Origin: CAZAKZ01 sp964485695
GTDB taxonomy: Bacteria; Planctomycetota; JAFGQW01
Length of the DNA stretch: 24,183 nt
Assembly (NCBI GenBank): GCA_964485695.1
Contig: CAZAKZ010000087.1
Location: 1 to 24,183 of the forward strand
Direction of reading: 5' to 3'
Both the position numbers and the translations under genes were made by a program. The notes below the pieces were generated by a model. That model made no database searches. It was not told where the DNA came from and was given only the letters and a program-made list of their open reading frames with translations. Each line of letters begins with the position of its first letter. Position 1 is the stretch's first letter. This document shows positions 7,292-15,138 of the stretch, piece after piece.

Positions 7292-9298
7292 CTAGTTCTT
7301 CTCTTCTTCATTTGAAGTCTCCATGGAAGGGGCATCTTCACCATCCGCCAAGATCCCCCTCTTAATGAAGTCTTCGCTCACGTAATCCAGGGATAGTTCG
7401 TTCAGGGCCTCTCGAGTTGGAATGCCCTGCTCGTTCCACCCCTTGAATTTGTAGTACTCATCCAGGAGCTTTGTTTCGAGCTCGGGAAACCTCCTCTTCC
7501 AGTGATCCTCGGGAGGCTTCTCGTCTTTTCTCCTCATGCCTCTTCGTATGTTGACGGCTCTGACCAGGTTCCGGTTCCTTTTGGCAATCTGCTTCAGTCC
7601 CTCTTCATCCATGTCGATGCCGGTCGCCGATGAGATGAAGGTCGGATAGTTGTGTATGTGATAGGGCGGCTTCAGGGGAAACGACGACAGGCCGGCGCAC
7701 ATCCCGATGGAGTCATCGATGTAGTGCATCATCTCTTGCCAGTTCACGATTTCGCAAGTTGCTTCAGCGTGTGGATAATGCGGGATCGATTGCTCGCCGC
7801 GCAGCTCCCAGTCCAGGAACCACTGTTTGAACCTCTCATCGGGCACATGGACCCAGTCCTTCACGAACTCTTCTCTTTCCTCTCTCGTGACAAAAGGCGC
7901 CTGGGGGAAATTTCCTTCGATCTGGGTGATGTTGATCTTCTCGCCGGTGGAATACATGAGGAAATATATGGGATTCAGCATTCCAAGCTTGAGGGGAAGC
8001 TGCTCGTGTTTCTTGATATTGTTATGGGCATATTCTTCGGCACCATTGCCGATCTGTTCGGCCGCCCAGTGGGTGCCGTTGGCCAGGATATCGCCGATTC
8101 CTTCCCGCCGGACAATCCTGTCCAGCAGCCAGTAGAACCGCCCCTCGTTGTCGGCCGGCATTCCTGGAAAGTCCTGGTCGGTCAAGATGCCGGCTTCGTA
8201 AAGTTCGAGGGCGAAGGCCATGACTTGCGGGGCCGAGAACCCGTCCACTCCGTACTCCGTGGCGCTCTGAGCGATACTCAGGCCGAATTCCAGATCGGAC
8301 ATGGCCGCCATGGTATAGGTGAGTTTCGAGAAACACTTCATCATGTAGGTCGGAAGGCCGGGGACGGTGATCGTGGCCGCGCATTTCATCGGGCAGTTGT
8401 GGCAACTGATCAGCCGCGTCCGCATGTTTTCCATGGTCTCCGTCCACTTCTTGGCAACTTCCTCCGTCCAGAAGCCTTTTCTGCGGTGGCGGGAATTACC
8501 CCAGGCGAAGTTTTCGGTGTGCCACTTCTCATCGTGGATCGCCATCTCCTGCGGCGACCCGAGTCCGGCCAGAATGGGCATGACCCCCGAAATCGGCTTG
8601 TCTCTCCGGTTTTCAATGTATTTCATGACTTCGTTGCAGAGTTCGAAGAACTCGGCCGGTCGGGCAATGTTGACGTCCTTGGTCCCGCGGACGGCGATCG
8701 CCTTCAAGCCCTTGTCTCCCATGACAGCACCGATTCCGCCCCGGCTGGCGCTGGACCTGCCCTGCTCGATGGAAGCGAAATAGACCCGGTTCTCGCCGGC
8801 CAGGCCGATGGAAGCCACCTGGGCCTTCGGCTCTTTCAACTCCTGTCGAATGAGCTCTCCGGTTTCAATGGAGCCTTTCCCCTTCAGGTGAGAGGCATCA
8901 CGTATTTCAACCTTGTCGTTGTTGATCCACAGATAGACCAGATCGGGGGACTTGCCGCGGATGATCACCTTGTCGTAGCCCGCGTACTTCAACTCCGGCG
9001 CCCAGAACCCGCCCATGATTGAATATGCCATCAACAATGTCTGGGGAGAGAAGGTGGAGACAATGGTGCGATTGCACCCGACGGCGGGTGTGCCGACCAG
9101 GAGTCCGGTGCTGAATATGAGCAGATTCTCGGGAGAAAAGGGTTCCGCTTCAGGTGGGACCCTGTCCCACAATATCTTGGCGTTGGTACCCAGACCCCCC
9201 AGGTACAGTTCCGTCAATCTCGGGTCGGTTGCAACCCTCTCGATGTTGCCTCTGGTCAGATCAACTTCCAGATTGAATCCTGTCTCTGCGTACCTCAT
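7292..9298 (-). CDS. bamB: BamB-like tungsten benzoyl-CoA (aryl-CoA) reductase catalytic subunit
   Basis: This 668-aa member of the aldehyde:ferredoxin oxidoreductase family should hold a tungsten bis-pyranopterin cofactor and one 4Fe-4S cluster. Visible features are the N-terminus MRYAETGFNLEVDLTRGN, pterin-domain motifs GGFWAPELKYAGYDK and GGIGAVMGDKGLKAIAVRG (187-205), and the cluster cysteines C299, C302, C306 and C534. E251, H255 and H260 (EMAIHDEKWH) and C322 (MMKCFSK) fall at exactly the numbers I remember for the active-site residues and tungsten-ligating Cys of Geobacter BamB, which argues strongly against a generic AOR. The start is ATG 9298 after AGGAGG. The family contains paralogues reducing other aryl- or alicyclic-CoA thioesters, so the exact substrate is unproven. 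It is the first enzyme gene of the operon, 28 bp behind the TetR gene. Confidence 0.9.
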   Translation of the reverse strand: MRYAETGFNLEVDLTRGNIERVATDPRLTELYLGGLGTNAKILWDRVPPEAEPFSPENLLIFSTGLLVGTPAVGCNRTIVSTFSPQTLLMAYSIMGGFWAPELKYAGYDKVIIRGKSPDLVYLWINNDKVEIRDASHLKGKGSIETGELIRQELKEPKAQVASIGLAGENRVYFASIEQGRSSASRGGIGAVMGDKGLKAIAVRGTKDVNIARPAEFFELCNEVMKYIENRRDKPISGVMPILAGLGSPQEMAIHDEKWHTENFAWGNSRHRRKGFWTEEVAKKWTETMENMRTRLISCHNCPMKCAATITVPGLPTYMMKCFSKLTYTMAAMSDLEFGLSIAQSATEYGVDGFSAPQVMAFALELYEAGILTDQDFPGMPADNEGRFYWLLDRIVRREGIGDILANGTHWAAEQIGNGAEEYAHNNIKKHEQLPLKLGMLNPIYFLMYSTGEKINITQIEGNFPQAPFVTREEREEFVKDWVHVPDERFKQWFLDWELRGEQSIPHYPHAEATCEIVNWQEMMHYIDDSIGMCAGLSSFPLKPPYHIHNYPTFISSATGIDMDEEGLKQIAKRNRNLVRAVNIRRGMRRKDEKPPEDHWKRRFPELETKLLDEYYKFKGWNEQGIPTREALNELSLDYVSEDFIKRGILADGEDAPSMETSNEEEKN

Positions 9299-9326
9299 TT
9301 ATCCTCCTGTTTATTTTCTTGTTTCA

Positions 9327-9989
9327 TCAACTTCCGCCGGACTCTGGAGGTTTTCGATACCCGCCCAGAAAGAGCTCCACCAGACTCTCGGAAAGTTCAG
9401 ATGGATCGTTTCGCTTCGGATCGAACCACATCACGATCCAGTTCAGCATTCCAAACAGGTAGAGTGTCGCAAGGTTGGGTTCCACCCTGGCTCCCTGATC
9501 CTGATCTCTGAGCCTGTGCAAGATCTGCCGCGTCAACTCGAAATACCGCTGCCTGCGCCTCAAAACCTGCTGGTAGTAGTCCCCCTCCAGGGAACCCAGC
9601 TCGGTTGTACACACCTTCAGCTCGGGCAGGTGTTCAACCAGGTAGCGTACATAGCCATGAACCATCGCCTCGAGATGGCTCTCCGGCACGGCAGGCCTGT
9701 TCAGTATGGCCTCCAGCTCCTCGGCCAGCACGCCGAAGGTGTGATACTGGATGAAGAAGAGAAGCTCTTCTTTACAGCTCACATAGTGGTAAAGCCCGGA
9801 AAGACTGAATCCCGTGGCCTTGGCCACCTGCCGGATGGAAGCCTTCTTGTACCCCAGCTCGGCAAAAGTCCGGGCTGCACACGTCAACAGATGGAGACGT
9901 TTCTCGTCGAAGCGGGCGGTCTTGCCGCTGCTCAGTTCCTTGTAGAGCTCGATGGCGCGCCCTTTCTCGGATCGCCTGTTTCCGGGCAA
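9327..9989 (-). CDS. TetR/AcrR-family transcriptional regulator of the bam operon
   Basis: A protein of about 220 aa. Residues about 30-75 (RLHLLTCAARTFAELGYKKASIRQVAKATGFSLSGLYHYV, in pieces) form the TetR helix-turn-helix, with the hallmark GFSLSGLYHYVSCKEEL. The remaining helical part would be the ligand and dimer domain. The reading frame has no ATG before the DNA-binding domain; TTG 9989 is used here but has no ribosome binding site, so the true start may be slightly downstream. The gene is first in the same transcription unit as bamBCDEF, and an 18-bp dyad overlaps its promoter, pointing to autorepression together with the reductase genes. The inducer is probably an aromatic or cyclic CoA ester (inference from context). 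This differs from Geobacter, where bam genes are reported under other regulators such as BamVW. Confidence 0.85.
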   Translation of the reverse strand: MPGNRRSEKGRAIELYKELSSGKTARFDEKRLHLLTCAARTFAELGYKKASIRQVAKATGFSLSGLYHYVSCKEELLFFIQYHTFGVLAEELEAILNRPAVPESHLEAMVHGYVRYLVEHLPELKVCTTELGSLEGDYYQQVLRRRQRYFELTRQILHRLRDQDQGARVEPNLATLYLFGMLNWIVMWFDPKRNDPSELSESLVELFLGGYRKPPESGGS

Positions 9990-10001
9990 GGTAGAAATAC
10001 G

Positions 10002-10019
10002 TTCGAACGTTCGTTCGAA
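10002..10019. promoter_or_regulatory. Probable TetR operator (18-bp dyad)
   Basis: TTCGAACG-TT-CGTTCGAA is a perfect 8+8 bp inverted repeat with a 2-bp centre, starting 12 bp upstream of the TTG start of the TetR gene. It directly touches the -10 box at 10020-10025 and covers the expected transcription start near 10013. Size and symmetry are typical of TetR-family operators. A bound repressor would block RNA polymerase at this promoter. Confidence 0.8.
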
Positions 10020-10048
10020 ATCATATTTTCAAAAGGCGTCCCTGTCAA
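10020..10048 (-). promoter_or_regulatory. Sigma70-type promoter of the tetR-bamBCDEF operon
   Basis: On the minus strand TTGACA (10048-10043) is followed after exactly 17 bp by TATGAT (10025-10020). That is a perfect -35 box and a five-of-six -10 box at optimal spacing. Transcription should begin around 10013, inside the dyad operator, giving a leader of only about 24 nt. No sigma54 -24/-12 motif is seen here. Confidence 0.75.
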
Positions 10049-10130
10049 GCAGGGGAAAACAGCCTGAATTCAGCCTTTTTTCTCTGGATTTATACAGGAG
10101 ACCACGTGCTCTGAATTTAGGTGTACATCG

Positions 10131-10151
10131 ATCCGGAGAACGGTTCCGGAT
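10131..10151 (-). terminator. Stem-loop after fdhD (possible weak terminator)
   Basis: ATCCGGA (10131-10137) and TCCGGAT (10145-10151) form a 7-bp perfect stem with a 7-nt loop, 12 bp downstream of the fdhD stop. There is no T run after it on the minus strand, so it may instead be a 3'-end stabilising hairpin. Without termination, transcripts of the molybdenum operon would run into the tetR-bam promoter region. Confidence 0.3.
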
Positions 10152-10162
10152 GGGCCGATCGC

Positions 10163-11014
10163 TCACGAATCCTGGTTTTCCGGCGAGAGGATCCGCTTCC
10201 AGTCGGTGTAAATGTGCATCCTGGGTCCACGTGCATACCCGATGAGCGTGATCCCCCATTCCTGAGCCAGCTCGACCGCCAGGTGGGTGGGGGAGTTGAA
10301 GGAGGCGACCACCGGCGTTTGCATTCGCGCCGCCTTGCCCAGCATCTCGATGGACACGCGGCCGGTGGTCAGCAGAACAGCCTCGGTCATGGAAATCCCC
10401 CGGGACAGGCACTCGCCGGCGATCTTGTCGAGGGTGTTGTGGCGGCCGATGTCCGTGGTGATGACCCGCAACTGATGGCCGTCGCTCAATCCACTGGTGT
10501 GAAATCCGCCGATGCGGAGATGGTCGGCGTCGACGGTTTCCATCAACTGGCCCATCAGGGCCGAGATTTTCCCGGCCGTGACCTGGAATGACGAGCGGAC
10601 CGGTTCCCGGGCCGCGGCCAGGTCCACGAAGGTGATTCCACCCCCGCAACCGCTGGTCAGGGTGCGACGCCGGGGCAGGCGAAGCTCTCGGTCTCGCATC
10701 TCGACCCGGATCACCCTGTCGGCGCCCTGGCTGATCTGCAGGTCGGCCACTTCGTCGGGGCCGGCGATGAGCCCCTCGTTGTAGAGAAAGCCCAGCACGA
10801 AGAAGTCCAGCTTGTCGGGGGTGCAGAGAACCGTCAGCCAGTGCTGGCCGTTGACAATGAGCGGCCAGGCCGACTCGATCACCATGGGCTTGGTGGAAGA
10901 GCTGGCTCCGTTCTCATCACAATCGAGGAAATTGACAGGATCGCTGTGCGCCACGGCCACGGCGGGGGGTGTGGGTAGCTTATCTGTTGACCGTCGCTTC
11001 CCGTTCTTGGACAT
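10163..11014 (-). CDS. fdhD: FdhD-family sulfurtransferase accessory protein
   Basis: A 283-aa FdhD-like protein. FdhD of E. coli passes sulfur from IscS to the bis-MGD cofactor of formate dehydrogenase. Recognisable blocks are PLIVNGQ, LCTPDKLDFFVLGFLYNEGLI (family motif around 64-83), TSGCGGG (120-126), DIGRHNTLDKI, TTGRVSIEMLGKAARM, and the C-terminal GYARGPRMHIYTDWKRI. The start is ATG 11014 with GAGGAAAC before it; the frame is open further upstream to 11107, but those codons overlap the preceding gene. The catalytic loop is unusual: E. coli has a C-x-x-C pair, while here only C123 is kept and the second position (126) is Gly. No formate dehydrogenase lies in the window. Its operon partner is a xanthine-oxidase-type molybdenum enzyme, so it may sulfurate that cofactor instead (inference). 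Confidence 0.85.
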   Translation of the reverse strand: MSKNGKRRSTDKLPTPPAVAVAHSDPVNFLDCDENGASSSTKPMVIESAWPLIVNGQHWLTVLCTPDKLDFFVLGFLYNEGLIAGPDEVADLQISQGADRVIRVEMRDRELRLPRRRTLTSGCGGGITFVDLAAAREPVRSSFQVTAGKISALMGQLMETVDADHLRIGGFHTSGLSDGHQLRVITTDIGRHNTLDKIAGECLSRGISMTEAVLLTTGRVSIEMLGKAARMQTPVVASFNSPTHLAVELAQEWGITLIGYARGPRMHIYTDWKRILSPENQDS

Positions 11015-11069
11015 GTTTCCTCTATCGAGTCCCATTTTTATTAGCCGTGTCCTGGATTTCTGCGCTGGA

Positions 11070-11675
11070 CTATATGACCCTGGCGATTCCCAGGAACCAG
11101 AGTGCAACGGTGATCACGGTTACGCCGCCGGTCGCCAGACCCGATTTGAACGCGAAGGGATTCACCGTCTTGCTCTTGAGAATACCTCCAAGGTGGTGGC
11201 AAGCCGGCACGGCTACAAGGTTGATCGCGGCTGCTATGGTGCCGCTGATTCCAACGTAGCGAATGACTCTCTCGAGGCTCCAGGATTGATAACTGAACAC
11301 GTAGGTGATCAACAGGGCGAAGAGGATGTACCCGGTATAGGTGGCGGTCAGGCCGAAAACAGCCCTGTTCTTGATCTTGAACAGGCTGGAACACAGATCG
11401 TAGGACAGGCCCAGCAGGAGCACCGCCAGGAAGTGACAGACGAAAAACTGGACATTCAGGAACTTGAAGAGCATGGCGATGGAGGCGATGGCCGTCGCTG
11501 AACCCCTTTGCGGGAGGTAGTGCTTGGCAACCGTCAGGATCATGAAGGCGACGACCGTGAGGGGAGCCGAGTAATGAGGGACATGGGCGCTTTTCAGGAA
11601 TCCCCCCAGGACGACTTCCGCCGCACCCCAGAGGCAGGCAAAAAACAGAATCGCCAGAACGTGTTCCTTCCTCAT
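11070..11675 (-). CDS. Small polytopic membrane protein, function unknown
   Basis: This 201-aa protein is very hydrophobic, with six or seven probable membrane helices at about 6-26, 36-52, 60-77, 78-92, 105-127, 140-160 and 179-199. I do not recognise a defined family; size and helix pattern are compatible with a small substrate-binding (S-component-like) permease, but no signature confirms this. ATG 11675 overlaps the mobB stop as ATGA, indicating translational coupling, and fdhD follows 55 bp later. Position between two molybdenum-cofactor genes suggests a role in uptake or membrane handling of molybdate, tungstate or a cofactor precursor; that is a guess from context only. Confidence 0.7.
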   Translation of the reverse strand: MRKEHVLAILFFACLWGAAEVVLGGFLKSAHVPHYSAPLTVVAFMILTVAKHYLPQRGSATAIASIAMLFKFLNVQFFVCHFLAVLLLGLSYDLCSSLFKIKNRAVFGLTATYTGYILFALLITYVFSYQSWSLERVIRYVGISGTIAAAINLVAVPACHHLGGILKSKTVNPFAFKSGLATGGVTVITVALWFLGIARVI

Positions 11676-12190
11676 CGATTGTCCTTCCGGTTCCTCAACT
11701 TCTCCAGGAAAGAGACGATTCCCGACACGTCATCCGGGCCGTAAACCGGCAGGTCCGTATCGAGAGGCATGTCGCTCACGTACGCGACGATCTCCTCTGT
11801 TTCTTTCAGGGGCGGATCCAGCTCGCCGATTCCGCGGCGGACGAGCAGCATCTTCTTGACAGAAGGATCGTAATTATAACCCTCCACCAGGACAAAATCA
11901 AAATCTGCAAAATAACTCCGCACTGTGTCCTTGATGCTCAATTCCGACATTCTGGGTCTGATGAGGCCCACGCGGTCCTTTGAGGACAGAAGCGTTCCTT
12001 CTCCTCCGGCCTGCGTGAATCTCCAGGAGTCCTTTCCCTCGACGTCGAGGTCAAAGCCGTGCAAGCAGTGTTTTGCCACGGCGACCCGGTAGCCCCTTTT
12101 CTTCAGCTCGGGCAGGAGCTTGAGAATGAGGGTGGTCTTTCCCGAGTCGGATTTTCCGCCCATGGAAATCACAGCAGGTGTGTTCTTCAT
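11672..12190 (-). CDS. mobB: MobB-like molybdopterin-guanine dinucleotide biosynthesis GTPase
   Basis: This 172-aa P-loop protein has a Walker A motif GGKSDSGKTTLI at residues 11-22, followed by LLPELKKRGYRVAVAKH, the KH..HGFD..GKDS..F..AG pattern typical of MobB, DFVLVEGYN (a Walker B-like stretch), and a C-terminal VYGPDDVSGIVSFLE. MobB binds GTP and assists MobA in attaching the nucleotide to molybdopterin. The start is ATG 12190 with AAGGTG about 6 bp upstream; the frame is open on the 5' side, but the extension overlaps the molybdenum-enzyme gene. It is 59 bp behind the large subunit gene and overlaps the membrane-protein start by 4 bp. It probably matures the operon's own molybdenum enzyme or a formate dehydrogenase elsewhere. 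Confidence 0.85.
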   Translation of the reverse strand: MKNTPAVISMGGKSDSGKTTLILKLLPELKKRGYRVAVAKHCLHGFDLDVEGKDSWRFTQAGGEGTLLSSKDRVGLIRPRMSELSIKDTVRSYFADFDFVLVEGYNYDPSVKKMLLVRRGIGELDPPLKETEEIVAYVSDMPLDTDLPVYGPDDVSGIVSFLEKLRNRKDNR

Positions 12191-12249
12191 TGGATCACCT
12201 TCTCTCTGTCCCGACAGGCCGGTGCCCACTCCGTGGAAATGCCCCTTGC

Positions 12250-15138
12250 CTATGCCCCTTGCTCCCCGCAGCAGTCCCGGTAGCGCTTCTCCCCGGTGGC
12301 CGCCTCCCTGTTCTTCAGCGCGTTCAGGATCTTCTCCGGGGTGATGGGCAGGTCCTTCACCCATACCCCGGTGGCGCTGGCGATGGCGTGGGCCACGGCG
12401 CCCAGCACCGGCAGGGTGCTCCCCTCGCCGATCTCCTTGGCGCCGTAGGGCCCCCTGGGCTCGTACGAATCCACGATGCCGCTGAAGATCTCCGGGGCGT
12501 CCTTGATGGTCATCATGGCGTATCCGTGCAGATCCGGGTTCAGGATGCGCCCCCGCTCGTCGTATTGCACGTCCTCCAGGAGTGTCTCGCTCGCACCCAT
12601 GACGATGGCCCCCTCCACCTGGCCGTGCACGGCACGCGGATTGATGGGGGTGCCGCAGTCGTGGTAGTCCGTGAACTGCTCGATGTCCACCTTGCCCGTG
12701 TCCAGATCCACGGTGATCTCGCACACCGAGGTGCCGAAGGAGTAGGCCGGGCTGGTGCCGACCGTGGCGCCCTTGTGATCACCGCCGAGTCCGTCGGGAG
12801 GCTTGTAGCAGCCGGTGCCCACCAGCGGGCCGTTGTCGTTGAAGTACCTCCGGGCCACCTCCTCCCAGGGTACGCTCCGCGACTCATCCCCCTTCACGAA
12901 CATCCGGGCGCTGCGGGCCTCCACCTCGGAATCTGAACAATCGAGCATCCTTGCCGCAACCGGCCGCATCCTGTCCACCACGGCTGCTCCCGCCCTTGAG
13001 ACCGCGTGGCCGGCCATGAGCGTCACCCGCGAGGAATACGCCCCCAGGTCCAGCGGCGAGATGTCGCTGTCCTCGCTCCGGATGCGCAGCCGCGAGGCCG
13101 GAATGCCCAGGGCCTCGGCGCACATCTGGGTGAGCACCGTGTCGCTGCCTTGGCCGATCTCGGCCGCGCCGATCATCAGCACCGCAGCCATGCCGTCCTC
13201 GGAGATCTTCAACACGGCGTTGGCGTGCGGAAAGACGGACTTCTTCTGAAAGGGTTCCCGCGGCTTCTCGTGCGAGAGCTGGACCTGCCCCCGGTAGATG
13301 CAGTAGCCCGCACCCGACACGAATCCGCCGCACCCCACCCCGATGCCCTTTCCCGGCGGGAGCTTTCCGTACTTCTCGTCCCAGCCGCTCCTCGAGCAGG
13401 CGGACTCCAGCGTGGCGAGAAATTCGCAGCTCCCGATGTCCATGTCGTTCACGGTGAGAGTGTTCGGGGTCATGGCGTTTCGGCGGCGGATTTCGATGGG
13501 ATCGAGGCCCAGATCATCGGCCACCATGTTCAGCAGGCACTCGAACGCGAACCGGGGCTGCGGCACGCCGTGGCCTCGCATGGCACCGCAGGCGGGCTTG
13601 TTCGTCATCACCCGGTAGCCCTTGTAGTCGTAGTTAGGGATGTGGTAGAGGGAGGGCATCAGGCTGCCGGCGTAGTAGGCCGTGGCCACGCCGAAGGAGG
13701 TGTAGGCACCGCCGTCCAGGTGGATCTCGCTCGTGAACGCCTTGATCTTGCCGTCCCGGTCCACGCCCAGCTTGAACTTCATGTGCTGCTTGTGGCGGCC
13801 GCGGCCGTGGTGGAACATCTCCGCCCGGGCGTAGACCATCTTCACCGGCCGGCCGATCTTCCTGCTGAGGATGGCCGAGCATAGATCCAGAGGCGAGGTC
13901 TCGGCCTTGCCGCCGAAGCCGCCTCCCACCGCCGGCCTGATCACCCGCACCTTGCCCAGGGGAATGTGCAGCACGTGCGCCATCATGTATTGCACGTAGT
14001 GCGGCACCTGGGTGGAGGTGTAGAGCACCAGGGTGCCGTCGTGGTCCCAGGTGGCGATGGAGGCGTGCGGCTCCATGGGACACTGGTAGACGCTGTTTCC
14101 GACGAAGGTCTCCTCGCGGACGTGGTGCGACTCCCGGAAGCCCCGTTCCGTGTCGCCGAACCTGTTATCCACCACGGTGTTGATGTTGTTCTCGTAGCGG
14201 TCGTGGAGCTGCGGCGCCCCGTCCGCCACGGCCGCGTGCGGATCAAAGACCGCGGGGAGCTCCTCGTATTCCACAGTGATGAGCGAGAGCGCTCGCTCCG
14301 CCGTCTTCTCGTCCACGGCCGCCACCGCAGCCACCTCGTCGCCCACGTGGCGGACCTTTTCCCTGGCCAGCACGTATTCGTCGTAGCGCGGAGGGGACAC
14401 GCCGTACATCGTGTCCGGCACGTCCGCCCCGGTGATCACCGCCAGCACGCCCGGCAGTGAAACGGCCTTCGATACGTCGATCCGCTTGATGCGGCCGTGG
14501 GCTATGGGCGAGCCGAGGATCTTGCCGTGGACCATGTTCTTGAGCGCGATGTCCTCGGTGTAGAGCGCCCGACCCGTCACCTTGTCCGCGGCGTCCACGC
14601 GCGGGATGGACACGCCCACCGTCTCGTGTTTCGACTTTTCCGGCGTCTCGTTATTGCAGGTGCAGCCGTCGTGGTTCTCGTGATGCCCACACCTTTTCAC
14701 CGCTCGCAGGATTCCCGAGTAGCCGGTACACCGGCACATGTTGCCCGCAAGCGCCTCCTTGATCTCCTCGTCGGAGGGATCGGGGTTGTTCTCCAGGAGC
14801 GCAGTCGCCGTTGTGACCATGCCCGGCGTGCAGAACCCGCACTGGATGGCGCCCTCGTGCACGAAGGACTTCTGGAGCGGGGAGAGTTCCCCCTTCTCCG
14901 CGAGGCCCTCAACGGTGGTGACGGCTCTGCCCTCCATCCCGGCGGCCAGCACCAGGCAACTGTTCACGGGCTTCCCGTCCACGAGCACGGTGCAGGCCCC
15001 GCAATCGCCCACGTTGCATCCCTTCTTCGTCCCGGTCAGCTGCAGCTTGTCCCTAAGCACGTCCAGCAGCGTATCGCTCGGATCCACGGCAACAGTGTAT
15101 TCGTTGCCGTTCACGGTGAGGGTGCGGACGACGGTCAT
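12250..15138 (-). CDS. Xanthine-oxidase-family hydroxylase: fused [2Fe-2S] and molybdopterin subunits
   Basis: A 962-aa fusion. Residues 1-165 are the two-[2Fe-2S] small subunit (C41, C46, C49, C61; then C100, C103, C135, C137 in CGFCTPGM and MCRCTGY). About 175-955 are the molybdopterin subunit, with GGGFGGKAETSPLDL, CGAMRGHGVPQPRFAFE, AAEIGQGSDTVLTQM, AYSSRVTLMAG and KEIGEGSTLP, whose E905 matches the catalytic Glu of the family. A short His/Cys-rich linker (CGHHENHDGCTC, 150-161) joins the halves. ATG 15138 is chosen because it overlaps the upstream stop as ATGA and has AAAGGAG before it. In 4-hydroxybenzoyl-CoA reductase these domains are separate HcrC and HcrA; next to bam-type genes a role on hydroxyaryl-CoA is attractive, but a different hydroxylase or dehydrogenase of this family cannot be excluded. 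Confidence 0.85.
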   Translation of the reverse strand: MTVVRTLTVNGNEYTVAVDPSDTLLDVLRDKLQLTGTKKGCNVGDCGACTVLVDGKPVNSCLVLAAGMEGRAVTTVEGLAEKGELSPLQKSFVHEGAIQCGFCTPGMVTTATALLENNPDPSDEEIKEALAGNMCRCTGYSGILRAVKRCGHHENHDGCTCNNETPEKSKHETVGVSIPRVDAADKVTGRALYTEDIALKNMVHGKILGSPIAHGRIKRIDVSKAVSLPGVLAVITGADVPDTMYGVSPPRYDEYVLAREKVRHVGDEVAAVAAVDEKTAERALSLITVEYEELPAVFDPHAAVADGAPQLHDRYENNINTVVDNRFGDTERGFRESHHVREETFVGNSVYQCPMEPHASIATWDHDGTLVLYTSTQVPHYVQYMMAHVLHIPLGKVRVIRPAVGGGFGGKAETSPLDLCSAILSRKIGRPVKMVYARAEMFHHGRGRHKQHMKFKLGVDRDGKIKAFTSEIHLDGGAYTSFGVATAYYAGSLMPSLYHIPNYDYKGYRVMTNKPACGAMRGHGVPQPRFAFECLLNMVADDLGLDPIEIRRRNAMTPNTLTVNDMDIGSCEFLATLESACSRSGWDEKYGKLPPGKGIGVGCGGFVSGAGYCIYRGQVQLSHEKPREPFQKKSVFPHANAVLKISEDGMAAVLMIGAAEIGQGSDTVLTQMCAEALGIPASRLRIRSEDSDISPLDLGAYSSRVTLMAGHAVSRAGAAVVDRMRPVAARMLDCSDSEVEARSARMFVKGDESRSVPWEEVARRYFNDNGPLVGTGCYKPPDGLGGDHKGATVGTSPAYSFGTSVCEITVDLDTGKVDIEQFTDYHDCGTPINPRAVHGQVEGAIVMGASETLLEDVQYDERGRILNPDLHGYAMMTIKDAPEIFSGIVDSYEPRGPYGAKEIGEGSTLPVLGAVAHAIASATGVWVKDLPITPEKILNALKNREAATGEKRYRDCCGEQGA

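Noticed and set aside
10061..10081. Rightward terminator (CTGAATTCAG palindrome followed by a T run)
   Set aside because: No rightward gene ends here, and the palindrome has no real loop; it lies upstream of the tetR-bam promoter and was left uncalled.
11672..12724. A 350-aa protein including mobB and an upstream extension
   Set aside because: The extension overlaps the molybdenum enzyme gene in another frame and is low-complexity; ATG 12190 has a good ribosome binding site and the MobB N-terminus begins there.
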